Source of the DNA: Roseburia sp.
GTDB taxonomy: Bacteria > Bacillota > Clostridia > Oscillospirales > Ruminococcaceae
Direction: 5' to 3'
DNA: 33,643 bases
Assembly: GCA_023666265.1 (NCBI GenBank)
Contig: JAMPCH010000030.1
Location: forward strand, 1 to 33,643
A model generated the notes under the pieces. That model ran no database searches, was not told where the DNA came from, and was given only the letters and a program-made list of their open reading frames with translations. Below, in pieces: positions 8,713 to 17,800 of this stretch. Within the stretch, counting starts at the first letter, position 1, and the number at the start of each line of letters is the position of its first letter. A program made the translations under genes and the position numbers.

Positions 8713-10371
8713 TTATTCCTCGACAAATACCGCGCCCTTACTCGCGTCGCCCGCCATTCTCGCGTAGCGCTTGAGATAGCCGCTGAGCGGCTTCGGCGGT
8801 AAGATCCCCTTTTCGCGGCGCTTGGCGATCTCCTCGTCCGAGACGAGTAATTCCATGCTTCGGTTCGGAATATCGATATGGATCTTATCCCCGTCCTCGA
8901 CGAAGGCGATCAAGCCGCCGTCCGCCGCCTCGGGCGAAACATGACCGACCGCCGCGCCGCGGCTCGCGCCGCTAAAGCGCCCGTCGGTGATGAGCGCGAC
9001 GCTCCCGTCTAAGCCCTTCCCGACGATCGCCGCCGTCGGCGCGAGCATCTCGGGCATACCCGGACCGCCCTTGGGTCCCTCATAGCGGATCACGACGACG
9101 TCCCCCGCCGCGACCGCGCCCCCGAGGATCGCGTCGCACGCCGCCTGTTCCCCGTCATAGACCTTCGCCGTCCCGGTGAAATCCATCATCTCGGGCTTGA
9201 CCGCCCCCTGTTTTACGACCGCGCCGTTCGGCGCGAGATTTCCCTTTAAGATCGCGATCCCGCCGTCCGCGCGGATCGGCGAGGACGCCGTATGGACGAC
9301 CGTCCCGTCCGGGGCGGCGGCTTTCTTTAGACGCTCGCCCTGAGTCCCGCTCACGGTGAGCGCGTCGAGGTCGACGATCCCCTTCGTCGAAAGCTCCTTT
9401 AAGACGGCTTGGATCCCGCCGACCTCGTTTAAGTCCTCGATAAAGATACTGCTCGCGGGGTTAAGCTTAGAGAGCTGGGGGACTTTACGGCTGACCGTGT
9501 CGATGTCGTCGATCGTCACGTCGACCCCCGCCTCATGCGCGATCGCGAGGAGGTGAAGGACGGTGTTCGACGACGCGCCGATCGCCATATCGGTCGCGAG
9601 CGCGTTGAGCATATTTCGCCGCGTGATAATATCGAGCGGGCGGATATTCTCCTTCACGAGCTCGACGGCGCGTTCACCCGTCTCTTTGGCGAGCCGCCGC
9701 CGCGCGGAATTGACCGCCGGCTCTGTCCCGTTAAACGGGAGCGCGAGCCCGATCGCCTCGGTAAGACAATTCATCGAGTTCGCGGTATACATTCCCGAAC
9801 AAGAGCCGCAGGTGGGACAGGCGCGGTTCTCAAAATCGAGGATCTCCTTATCGCCGATCTCGCCGTTGGAATATTGACCGATCGCCTCGTAGATCTCGGA
9901 ATAACCGAGCCGCTTCCCGCCGATCACGCCCGCCTTCATCGGTCCGCCGCTCACAAAGATCGAGGGGAGGTTCATTCGCGCCGCCGCCATGATCATACCC
10001 GGGACGATCTTGTCGCAATTCGGGATAAAGACGACCCCGTCGAGCGGGTGGGCGGTCAGCATGACCTCGATACTGTCGGCGATCAGCTCGCGGGACGCGA
10101 GCGAATAGCGCATCCCTTGGTGGTTCATCGCCAGTCCGTCACAGACTCCGATCGTAAAAAACTCAAAGGGTACGCCGCCCGCGTTCCTGATCCCGTCCTT
10201 GACCGCGCGCGAGATCTCGTGGAGGTGCATATGCCCCGGGACATAGTCGCTCGCGGCACAGACGACCGCGATAAACGGCTTTTTCATCTCGCTGTCGGTG
10301 AGACCGAGCGCCTTTAAAAGCGCACGGTGGGGGGTACGGCTCACGCCTTCTTTAATTAGGTCGCTTCTCAT
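8713..10371 (-). CDS. ilvD: Dihydroxy-acid dehydratase
   Basis: IlvD converts 2,3-dihydroxy-isovalerate (and the methylvalerate homologue) to the 2-oxo acid in valine, isoleucine and leucine synthesis, using an Fe-S cluster and Mg2+. The 552-residue protein has the family landmarks: [11 protein letters not shown] with Cys119, [19 protein letters not shown] with the cluster cysteine region 185-191, SGGPMKAG near 141, and [12 protein letters not shown] near the C-terminus. I chose the ATG at 10371, not the longer frame from 10425, because it begins at the conserved MRSDLIKEG and has AAAGGAA about 10 bases upstream. The ROK kinase stop is 19 bases upstream, so they are cotranscribed. No other ilv gene is nearby and no leader peptide or T-box was seen. 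Confidence 0.96.
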   Translation of the reverse strand: MRSDLIKEGVSRTPHRALLKALGLTDSEMKKPFIAVVCAASDYVPGHMHLHEISRAVKDGIRNAGGVPFEFFTIGVCDGLAMNHQGMRYSLASRELIADSIEVMLTAHPLDGVVFIPNCDKIVPGMIMAAARMNLPSIFVSGGPMKAGVIGGKRLGYSEIYEAIGQYSNGEIGDKEILDFENRACPTCGSCSGMYTANSMNCLTEAIGLALPFNGTEPAVNSARRRLAKETGERAVELVKENIRPLDIITRRNMLNALATDMAIGASSNTVLHLLAIAHEAGVDVTIDDIDTVSRKVPQLSKLNPASSIFIEDLNEVGGIQAVLKELSTKGIVDLDALTVSGTQGERLKKAAAPDGTVVHTASSPIRADGGIAILKGNLAPNGAVVKQGAVKPEMMDFTGTAKVYDGEQAACDAILGGAVAAGDVVVIRYEGPKGGPGMPEMLAPTAAIVGKGLDGSVALITDGRFSGASRGAAVGHVSPEAADGGLIAFVEDGDKIHIDIPNRSMELLVSDEEIAKRREKGILPPKPLSGYLKRYARMAGDASKGAVFVEE

Positions 10372-10390
10372 GATTTTATCGTTCCTTTCC

Positions 10391-11425
10391 TTATTTATCC
10401 TTTTCCTTTTTTGGGGAAGGCTCACTCGGGGCGAGCTTTGTGCCGAATACGCTTTTTAAGAGGTTACCGCCCTCGGCGGTCTTACCGAGCATCGCCGCGC
10501 CGATGATCCCCGCGTCGTTCCCGAGCTTACAGATACAGATCTCGGTGTTTTTGGCGCTGTCGCGGGAGAATACGTCCTTCGCCACCTGTTTTTTAAGCGG
10601 CTCGATCAGACCGTCTCCCTCGTTACATACCCCGCCGCCGATACAGAGGATGTCGGGCTGAAAGATATTGATCGTGTTGGTGATCCCACAGGCTAAATGC
10701 TTGATATACCGCTCGACGACCTCGATCCCCGTCTCATCGAGGAGCTTCGCCGCGTTAAACGCCGTCCGCGCGCTAAAGCGCCCGTCCGCCTCGACGAGCT
10801 GTTTGATCTTGCTTTTCGGATGCGCCTCGGCGGCTTCCTTCGTCATACGGGTAAGCCCCGTCGCCGAACAGTACGCCTCAAAACAGCCTCGCCGCCCACA
10901 GGTACATTCATAGCCGTCGACGACGATCACGGTATGCCCGATCTCCGCGCCCGCGAAGTTCGACCCGCTGAAGATCTTACCGTTCAGAATGATCCCCGCG
11001 CCGACCCCCGTCCCGAGCGTGATCACGACGGCGCTTTTCGCGCCCTTCGCCGCGCCCGCGAGATATTCGCCGTAGGCGGCGGCGTTCGCGTCGTTGTCGA
11101 GATAGACCTTTCGCCCGAGCGCCGCCTCGAGGTCGGCGACGAGGGGAACGTCGTGCCAGCCGAGATTGTTGGAATACTCGACGACCCCCGTCTCGGAATT
11201 ACAGATCCCCGGGCTTCCCACGCCGACCCAGCGGACGTCCTCCGGACCCAGCTTCGCGTCCGCGAGCGCGAGCCGCGCCGACTCGATAATATCGTCTCGG
11301 ATCGCCTCATAGCTTCGCCCGATCTCGGTCTTTAGCTTCGCGCGCCCGACGATCTCATAGCTCTCGTCGACGACGCCCGTCGAGATGTTCGTCCCGCCAA
11401 TGTCGATCCCGATGTAATATTTCAT
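10391..11425 (-). CDS. ROK family sugar kinase (glucokinase-like)
   Basis: This is a cytoplasmic sugar kinase of the ROK family, most probably phosphorylating glucose with ATP. The 344-residue protein starts [13 protein letters not shown] (phosphate-binding loop). Then come [15 protein letters not shown] with the catalytic Asp, [13 protein letters not shown] (ATP site), and the ROK zinc signature GHTVIV...[14 protein letters not shown], in which His and three Cys bind Zn. No N-terminal helix-turn-helix is present, so it is a kinase, not a ROK repressor. The ATG at 11425 is chosen over the longer reading frame to 11524: it has AAAGGAG at proper spacing and matches the family start, while the extra 33 residues come from repeat DNA. 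First gene of the unit with ilvD and radC. Substrate is inferred, hence no gene symbol. Confidence 0.92.
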   Translation of the reverse strand: MKYYIGIDIGGTNISTGVVDESYEIVGRAKLKTEIGRSYEAIRDDIIESARLALADAKLGPEDVRWVGVGSPGICNSETGVVEYSNNLGWHDVPLVADLEAALGRKVYLDNDANAAAYGEYLAGAAKGAKSAVVITLGTGVGAGIILNGKIFSGSNFAGAEIGHTVIVVDGYECTCGRRGCFEAYCSATGLTRMTKEAAEAHPKSKIKQLVEADGRFSARTAFNAAKLLDETGIEVVERYIKHLACGITNTINIFQPDILCIGGGVCNEGDGLIEPLKKQVAKDVFSRDSAKNTEICICKLGNDAGIIGAAMLGKTAEGGNLLKSVFGTKLAPSEPSPKKEKDK

Positions 11426-11471
11426 ACACAAAACTCCTTTCTTTGAGAGAAGAAGAGAATTTTTAGAACGC

Positions 11472-11507
11472 TCAGACTGTTCAGAGTGTTCAGAGCGTTC
11501 AGAGCGG
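11472..11507. repeat. Four 9-base tandem repeats upstream of the ROK operon
   Basis: TCAGACTGT, TCAGAGTGT, TCAGAGCGT and TCAGAGCGG follow one another without gaps, 47 bases upstream of the kinase start codon. They lie between the MITE-like element and the SD, so they are in or near the promoter/leader. No clear -10/-35 pair was found here. Confidence 0.75.
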
Positions 11508-11888
11508 GGGACGCTGTCCCCCAAACCCCCTGCAACCCTTTGAAAAGGGTTGACCTAAACTTTTGTATACTTTAGAAAAGCATACAGAAAAACCTCTGCC
11601 TTTCCGATATTCGGTTATTTTTGATAAAACACGCTGTAAACGCAATGCGGCAAATCAATAGCCGTTTTAAATCCTCCGAATACCAACCAATTTATGAATA
11701 CTTGATGTTTTCCGAAAATTAGTCTGGTGATTATTAAAAGTTCAGTTCATACGATTTCTCGGCTAACCGCACACAAAATCGTCGAATAGAAGAAAATGAC
11801 AAATCCGAAAAAACTTGAAATAAGATTACATAAAGTTTAGGTCAAGCCTTTTCAAAGGCTTGTGGGGGGATAGGGGGCAAAGCCCCCT
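11506..11888. mobile_element. MITE-like element with structured terminal inverted repeats
   Basis: Left end (11506-11564) and right end (11832-11888) are inverted copies of about 57 bases. Each contains, from outside in, a short hairpin (GGGGGACGCTGTCCCCC left; GGGGGCTTTGCCCCC right), a C-run with TGCA/CACA, a second hairpin (AACCCTTTGAAAAGGGTT left; AAGCCTTTGAAAAGGCTT right), then GACCTAAACTTT in both. Hairpin bases differ between ends but pairing is kept within each end. The interior (about 267 bases) is AT-rich with no open frame. This fills most of the 512-base gap between the kinase and manA. Confidence 0.75.
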
Positions 11889-11937
11889 CTTTAATTTTTT
11901 CTCTCTTAATTCTCTCTAAAATTCTCTCTTAAATCTC

Positions 11938-12888
11938 TCACACCCCAGACAAAATGACTTCGCCCGAGCCGCTGAGGGTAAACGCGCCGTAGTTGGCGGG
12001 GACGAAGGCGCTCTCGCCCTTCCCGAGCGTCAGATCGCCGACGGTAAACGCGCCGTCGAGGACGAGGAGGGAGAGGAAGGAGCTTTCGTCGGCGACGAGC
12101 GCCGCCTTCTCGGTAATATCGAGCCGCTTGACCGTGAAGTACTCACACGAGGCGAGGAGGGTCTCGGTATAGCCCTCTTTTTGGATCGGCTCGCCCGCCG
12201 GCTTGGTCGGGCGGGTCGGGGGGGTGAGCTTTGTGACCTCGCACGCCTTCTCGATATGGAGCTCGCGCGGCTTCCCGTCCGCGCCGACCCGCCCATAATC
12301 GTAGATGCGGTAGGTGGTATTACTGTTTTGTTGGATCTCGGCGATGAGGATACCCTTCCCGATCGCGTGGAGCGTCCCCGCCTCGATAAAGAATACGTCG
12401 CCCTTATGGACGGGGACGTTATTCGTCACCTCGAGGAGGGTATTTTCGCGGATACGCCGCGCGAACTCGTCGCGCGTGATCTCCTTCTTAAAGCCGTAAA
12501 GAAGCTCCGCACCCGGGTCACAGTCGACGATATACCACATCTCGGTCTTACCGTATTCGCCCTCGACGCGGAGCGCGTAGTCGTTCTCGGGGTGAACCTG
12601 GACCGAGAGATTATCCTTCGCGTCGATCAGCTTGATCAGGATCGGGAAGTACTCAAATTTCGCGGCGTTCCGCCCGAGAACATCCCTCCCGTTTTGTTCG
12701 ATATATTCGCTTAGGGTCTTCCCCGCGTAAGCGCCGTTCGCGATGACGCTCTGACCGTCTTTATGACAGGACAGCTCCCAGCTCTCGGCGATCTTATCCT
12801 TCTCCGACTTTTTCCCGTATTCGTCCCTTAATCTCGTACCGCCCCAGAGATAATCCTTACAGGGCGCGTTTAATTTTAAAATTTCCAC
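11938..12888 (-). CDS. manA: Class I mannose-6-phosphate isomerase
   Basis: Interconverts mannose 6-phosphate and fructose 6-phosphate, linking mannose use or GDP-mannose supply to glycolysis. At 316 residues it has the size of the short Bacillus-type ManA. It begins VEILKLNAPCKDYLWGG. Zinc-site elements are visible: SVQVHPENDYA, EMWYIVD, and GTLHAIGKGILIAEIQQNSN, with RIYDYGR behind. I chose GTG 12888 because AAAGGAGA sits just upstream and the family start matches; the longer frame to 13209 reads through the promoter and a repeat. A consensus promoter lies at 12925-12953, so the gene is probably monocistronic. The ROK kinase downstream is separated by the MITE-like element, so a shared sugar role is only an inference. 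Confidence 0.95.
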   Translation of the reverse strand: MEILKLNAPCKDYLWGGTRLRDEYGKKSEKDKIAESWELSCHKDGQSVIANGAYAGKTLSEYIEQNGRDVLGRNAAKFEYFPILIKLIDAKDNLSVQVHPENDYALRVEGEYGKTEMWYIVDCDPGAELLYGFKKEITRDEFARRIRENTLLEVTNNVPVHKGDVFFIEAGTLHAIGKGILIAEIQQNSNTTYRIYDYGRVGADGKPRELHIEKACEVTKLTPPTRPTKPAGEPIQKEGYTETLLASCEYFTVKRLDITEKAALVADESSFLSLLVLDGAFTVGDLTLGKGESAFVPANYGAFTLSGSGEVILSGV

Positions 12889-12924
12889 TTTATCTTCTCC
12901 TTTCGTTACTCGATACCTTATTTC

Positions 12925-12953
12925 ATTATAGCACATCGCGGGAAAAAAGTAAA
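12925..12953 (-). promoter_or_regulatory. Sigma-A promoter for manA
   Basis: Minus strand TTTACT (12948-12953) and TATAAT (12925-12930) with a 17-base spacer. The start would be near 12918, leaving a 30-base leader with the SD. Confidence 0.75.
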
Positions 12954-13050
12954 GTTTTTTCGAGCATTTTTCGGCGCAGAAAAAAGAAAAGGCGAAACGA
13001 CACGTTTCGCCCGAAATTACCGCAAGCTTGCCGCAACGCACGGAGGCGTG

Positions 13051-13102
13051 TGCTGTCCGCCCAAAGCTTCCGCACGGACGCGGAAGCTTTGGGCGGACAG
13101 CA
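13051..13102. repeat. Perfect palindrome with 23-base arms
   Basis: 13051-13073 is the exact reverse complement of 13080-13102, with a 6-base loop (acggac). The arm begins TGCTGTCCGCCCAAAGC. It lies between the manA promoter and the MATE stop, and is followed by CCTTCCCCAAAAATAAAAAAC, the reverse complement of the GGGGAAGG motif found in other gaps. There is no T-run for a terminator. Part of the arm recurs at 7701-7715 and GCGGACAGC at 14726. Confidence 0.85.
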
Positions 13103-13199
13103 ATGCGCGAGCCTTCCCCAAAAATAAAAAACATTTTAACGAGACCTTCGACCTGACAGCCGCAAGGTCGAAAACGCAGAAAGGTAGCAATGGGTATAA

Positions 13200-13256
13200 G
13201 GGATTCCAAAGGGAATTATTCCCTTTGGCAGGGGGAAAGGGGACGGAGTCCCCTCC
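13200..13256. repeat. Half-copy of the 11506 MITE-like repeat family
   Basis: Reading the minus strand: GGGGACTCCGTCCCC, TTTCCCCCTGC, then CCAAAGGGAATAATTCCCTTTGG (13203-13228, read on the complement). This is the same order as the MITE end: short G/C hairpin, CCCCCTGC, larger hairpin. It lies just past the MATE stop, so it may also work as its terminator; a T-rich run is missing on the far side. Confidence 0.6.
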
Positions 13257-13274
13257 AAAAATATTTTTCTCTCT

Positions 13275-14654
13275 TTAACTCTCTTTGATCTCTCCCCCCG
13301 CGTCCTCCTTCGGGAACTTCCGCCGCATAAAGACATAGCAAAGCAGATGCACCAAAAACGTCACGATCCACGAGAGCGGGTAAGAGAGAAACAGCATAAA
13401 CTCGGTATGATAGTCGGGGACTTGAAACACCGTCGCGATCCAAAGGATACGCAGTCCGCACGCCCCGAGGAGCGAGACGACCGTCGGCGCGACCGCGTAG
13501 CCCATTCCCCGGATCGCCCCGACGATACAGTCCATCAGCCCACAGGTGAAATAAAACCCACAAACGAGCCTCATTCGCGTCAGCCCCGGGTCGAGGATCT
13601 CGGGGCGCGGGTCATAGATCCCGAGGAGCGGCGCGCCGAAAAGGACGGCGAGATTTCCGAGGATAAGCCCCGCCGCCGCCGCGCAGGCGCAGGAGATGAA
13701 GGCGATCCGGTTGATCCGACTGTACTTCCCGCCGCCGACGTTTTGGCTCACGAAGGAGATCGCCCCTTGGGAGAATGCGTTCATCGACACCCAGACGAAG
13801 CCCTCGATACTCGCCGCCGCCGCGCTCCCCGCCATAACGACCGCGCCAAAGCCGTTGATTGACGATTGGATCACGACGTTGGAGAGCGAAAAGACGACCC
13901 CTTGAAAACCGGCGGGTATCCCGATCTTAAAAATCTTTGTCATGATCACGCGGTCGACCTTTAAAAGGCGGGGACGAAATTGAAACGCGTCCGTCTCGCG
14001 GTAAAGACAGCGGAGGATCAAAAGCGCCGAGATACATTGAGAGATGACGGTCGCGAGCGCGACCCCCGCGACGTCCATTTTAAAGACGATCACAAAAAGG
14101 AGGTTCAGTAAAAAATTCACGACCCCCGCGAAGGTCAGATAATAGAGCGGTCGCTTTGTGTCGCCCTTTGAGCGTAAGAGCGAGCTCCCGAAGTTATAGA
14201 TCATCATCGCGATCATCCCGCCGAAGTAGATACGGAGATAGAGCGCCGACAGCCCGAGTACCTCCGACGGCGACTGCATCCAGATCAACATTTGCTCCGC
14301 GAGACATTCGCCGATCACGGTCAGGACGAGCCCGCTAAAAATACTGATCCTAAGGGCGGTATGGACGGTCTTAGAGACGCGCCGCTCGTCCCCCGCGCCG
14401 AGATAGTGAGAGGCGAGGACGTTCGCGCTCGTCGACAGTCCGAGGAAAAGGTTCGTGACAAGGTTTACGAGCGAGCCGGTCGAGCCGACCGCCGCGAGGG
14501 AATTATCGCTCGCGAAATTCCCGACGACGATAATATCCGCCGCGTTAAAAAGAAGCTGTAAAACGCTCGACAGCATCAGCGGAAGCGAAAATTTCAGCAG
14601 CTTCGGGAGGATCGCCCCGCTACACATATCGATCTCATATTTTTTATCCGCCAT
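13275..14654 (-). CDS. MATE family multidrug/metabolite exporter
   Basis: A 459-residue inner-membrane protein with about 12 transmembrane segments in two related halves. It belongs to the MATE (NorM/DinF) family, which exports cationic drugs or metabolites using a Na+ or H+ gradient. N-terminal landmark: LPKLLKFSLPLMLSSVLQLL followed by NAADIIVVGNFAS, typical of the MatE domain; the second half begins near FKIGIPAGFQGVVFS. The ATG at 14654 is preceded by AAGGAAGGAAG. Substrate cannot be told from sequence. It follows the adhesin gene after 224 bases containing only hairpins, and no separate promoter was recognised. Confidence 0.92.
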   Translation of the reverse strand: MADKKYEIDMCSGAILPKLLKFSLPLMLSSVLQLLFNAADIIVVGNFASDNSLAAVGSTGSLVNLVTNLFLGLSTSANVLASHYLGAGDERRVSKTVHTALRISIFSGLVLTVIGECLAEQMLIWMQSPSEVLGLSALYLRIYFGGMIAMMIYNFGSSLLRSKGDTKRPLYYLTFAGVVNFLLNLLFVIVFKMDVAGVALATVISQCISALLILRCLYRETDAFQFRPRLLKVDRVIMTKIFKIGIPAGFQGVVFSLSNVVIQSSINGFGAVVMAGSAAAASIEGFVWVSMNAFSQGAISFVSQNVGGGKYSRINRIAFISCACAAAAGLILGNLAVLFGAPLLGIYDPRPEILDPGLTRMRLVCGFYFTCGLMDCIVGAIRGMGYAVAPTVVSLLGACGLRILWIATVFQVPDYHTEFMLFLSYPLSWIVTFLVHLLCYVFMRRKFPKEDAGGEIKES

Positions 14655-14730
14655 TGGTCTTCCTTCCTTTGTGTCCTTTGTCTATGCCGATCTTATTTAA
14701 TTTGTCTTTCTTTTTTGGGAAAGCGCGGAC

Positions 14731-14821
14731 AGCGGCGGTCTTGTACTTAACTCGCCGCCTTTACCGCCTTCTCAAAATCAAACAGTCGCAACAACGCGGC
14801 GCACAATTTCTTGTACGCCGC
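14731..14821. other. Two hairpins between the adhesin and MATE genes
   Basis: GCGGCG...CGCCGC (about 14731-14759) and GCGGCGCAC/GTACGCCGC (14796-14804 / 14813-14821). Both loops contain TTGTAC. They may be processing or weak termination structures after the adhesin; neither has a T-run. TTTTTTGGGAAAGCGCGGACAGC at 14711, just beside them, belongs to the dispersed GGGAAGG motif family. Confidence 0.45.
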
Positions 14822-14878
14822 AAAGTGTTGATCTTTTCGGGGATCGAGCGCGGTCTTAGCGCTTATTCGCCCCTCGGT

Positions 14879-17800
14879 TTATTTCCTTTTCTTTTTTGTT
14901 GCGACCGCCAAAAGCCCCGCCGCGGCAAGCGCCCCGAGCGAGGTGAACGCCACGCCCGTATGCGGGTTATCGTCGTCGTTCGTGTGGCGGTTAGAGTCAA
15001 TCCCGCTCCCGTCCGGGTCGGTCGTCGTGACCGTGACCTCGGACGCGGTCGTCGTGGTCGTGGTCTTTTTGACCGTCGTTTCCTTCGGCGCGGTCGTCGT
15101 ATCGGTCGTCCGCTTTGTCGTCCGCGCGGTCGTCCGCTCGGTCTCGATCTCGTCCGGCTCGGTCGACGTGACGCGAGTGGTCGTGGTCGTCGACGTTACA
15201 CGCGCGGTGGTCGTACCGTTCGGTCTCGTCCCGATCGGATAGGTCACGGGGTTCGTTCCCGAGCCGTCTGTCGTTCCTCCCGAGCCGTCTGTCGTTCCTC
15301 CCGAGCCGTCTGTCGTTCCTCCCGACCCGCCTGTCGTTCCTCCCGATCCGCTAGCGCTTCCGTTGCCGCTCTCGATCGGCGCGGTCGTCGATACGTTCGT
15401 ATAGATCGGGATCACCGCGCTGTTCGTCCCGTTACCGCCCTCTTGGGCGTATTGCGCCTTCCCGTTCGCGACGGTACAACGATAGATCGCTTCGTCCTTC
15501 TTATAGCCGTTCGGCGAGGAGATCTCCTTGATGTAATAATTCCCCGTACCGAATTTTTTACCGCCGTTGGTAAAGATGACCTTCCCGTCCGCGTCCGGCG
15601 AAGCCGTTTCGATCAGATCGCCGGCGGCGCAGGTCGCGTGGCTGTAGATCCCGAAGACCGTATCCGCGCGTAATTCGTCGGTCGGGTCGATCGGCTTCCC
15701 TTCCTCGCCCTCGGCGATATAGTGCTTTTGGATCTCGATCGTTACGAGCGACGCGTTTTGTACCGTGAATGTCTCATCGCCGTCGAATGTAATATCCGCT
15801 CCGCTTGTCGGCGTGGCGGTCGTATTCGTCGAAGCCGTGACCTTCCCGTCCGTCCCGATCGTAAAGCTAAAGGTCGTTTGGGTCTTTTCATAGTCGGTCG
15901 GCGCGACCGTTTCGGTCAGCTCATACCTCCCGGCGGGGAGACCCTTGATCGTGGCGGTCTGATCCATTGTTATGAAGGCGACCGTGTCGGTCGTCTTTGA
16001 AAGCTCGCCGTCGATCTCCTCGGCGGTAACCCTCGAGAGATCCGCGCCGCCCTTACTCGTGATCGTCAGAAGCGCGCCGGGGAGCTGTTTCGCCCCGTCG
16101 GTCATATCGACCTTCGCGATCTTGATCTCGGTCATTTGGTCAAATAGGGTGATCTTCGACGTCCCGTCGAAGGTGTTCCCGTCCTGATCCGCCGTCGCCG
16201 TGACCTTCCCGTCCTCGCCGATCGTGAATTTAAATTCGCTCGTGAGCGTGTAGCCGCTCGGCGCGGTCTCCTCGGTGAGGGTATAATCCCCGGCGGGGAG
16301 ACCCCTAATCACGGCGAGGTCGTTCGAGGTGGTGAAGGTGAGCGTATTCTCGCTGATGTCGAAATCATTATCCTTTGCGCCCGTTACGGTCACGCCGTTC
16401 GGGATCGCCGTTTTGTCCGTATTCGTGATCGTGAGCTTCGCGCCGTCGAGCTGAGTCGCCCCGTCGGTCATATCGAGCTTATTGATCCGAACCTCGGTGG
16501 GTGTGTTTTTAAAGGTGAGCGACGCGTAATTCAGTTTTCCGTCCGCGTCGGCGATAAGCGTCGCCGTCTGTGACGCCGTGTCGATCACGTATCCGCTCGG
16601 GGCTTTGGTTTCCTTCACGATATATTTTCCCGCCGCGAGACCCGTGATCTTCGCCTGTACGTCCGCCTTTGTGACAAACGTCAGCGTCGTTTTATCGTCG
16701 GAGAGCGTAAAGCGATCGACATTCTCCGCCTGAGCGTTATCGGCGAACGTACCGCCGCCATCGATCGTTACCTCAAATTCCGCACCGCCGAGCGCGGCGT
16801 TGGTTTTCGCGGCAAGCTTCGCGACCGCGATCGTTCCCGGGTCGACCTTTTCGTCGATCAGAGTCGCGATCCCGTTTTTATAGCGCGTATCAGCGGTATC
16901 GATCGTTCCTTGATCCGTGACGTTAAAGCTAAAGTCGGTCGTCATCAAGAAGCCGCCCGGCGCTTTTGATTCGGCGAGCGTATAGCTCCCGACGGGTAGC
17001 CCGCTAAATACCGTATCGGTCGCGCCCGTCGTAAAGGTCGCGATCTCGCTCCTTCCGCTGAGCGGCGTACCGTCGCGCTTTACGCGCGACCAGTCGATCT
17101 CGCGATCCGCCGAAAGGGTAAACTCCGCGCCCGGGAGCGCGTTTTTGCCGTCCGTTTTACGGAAGGCGATCTCCCCGGTGATGAGTTCGTTCTCGACGGT
17201 GATCGTGTTGTCCGCGTTGGTCGCGAGCTTCCCGTCCTTCCCGACTGTGAAGGCGATCAAAGCGGCGGTGAGCTTATAATCCTTCGGCGCGGTCGTCTCG
17301 GTGAGGGTATAATCCCCGGCGGGAAGCCCCGTGATCTCGGCGATCTTCTCCGTCGTTTTAAAGGTGACCGTCTTTTCCTCGACGTTGACCTTCCCGTCCG
17401 CGTTCGCTACGCCGATCGGCGCTGTCGTCAGATCGGCCGTATTGGAGGAAGCGGCGGCGATCTCGAATACCGCGCCCGCGAGGAGCTTATCGCTATCGTC
17501 CTTATCCGTCTTTTTGAGCTCAAACTTCGTCGGCTCGTCTTTTAAGGTGATCGTTGTCCCGTCAACGGTATCGTTCGCGCTCCCCGAGGTCTTTGTGACC
17601 TTCCCGTCGTCGCCGATCGTGAATTTAAATTCGCTCGTGAGCGCATAGCCGCTCGGCGCGGTCGTCTCGGTGAGGGTATAGCTCCCTGCGGGGAGACCCT
17701 TGATCACGGCGGTCTTGTCCGTTGTTGTGAAGGTAACCTTATTAAAAGCGATGTTCACTCCGCCCTTTGTGTCGGACACTTTGATGTCCCCAAGATCGAC

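Noticed and set aside
9400-10425. T-box or leader peptide control for ilvD
   Set aside because: Only 19 bases separate it from the kinase stop; there is no room for such a leader.
11426-11524. Longer start for the ROK kinase
   Set aside because: The added residues are Ser/Glu/Arg repeats coded by the 9-base tandem repeat; the internal ATG has the proper SD and family start.
12889-13209. Longer start for manA
   Set aside because: It would cover the promoter and SD; GTG 12888 fits the family.
15258-15341. Regular short repeats as a possible CRISPR array
   Set aside because: The 21-base units are contiguous with no spacers, in frame, and code the GSGGTTD linker of the adhesin.
14654-15673. 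Plus-strand frame rich in Arg and Val opposite the adhesin end
   Set aside because: Complement of the Thr-rich stalk and linker; no SD and low complexity.
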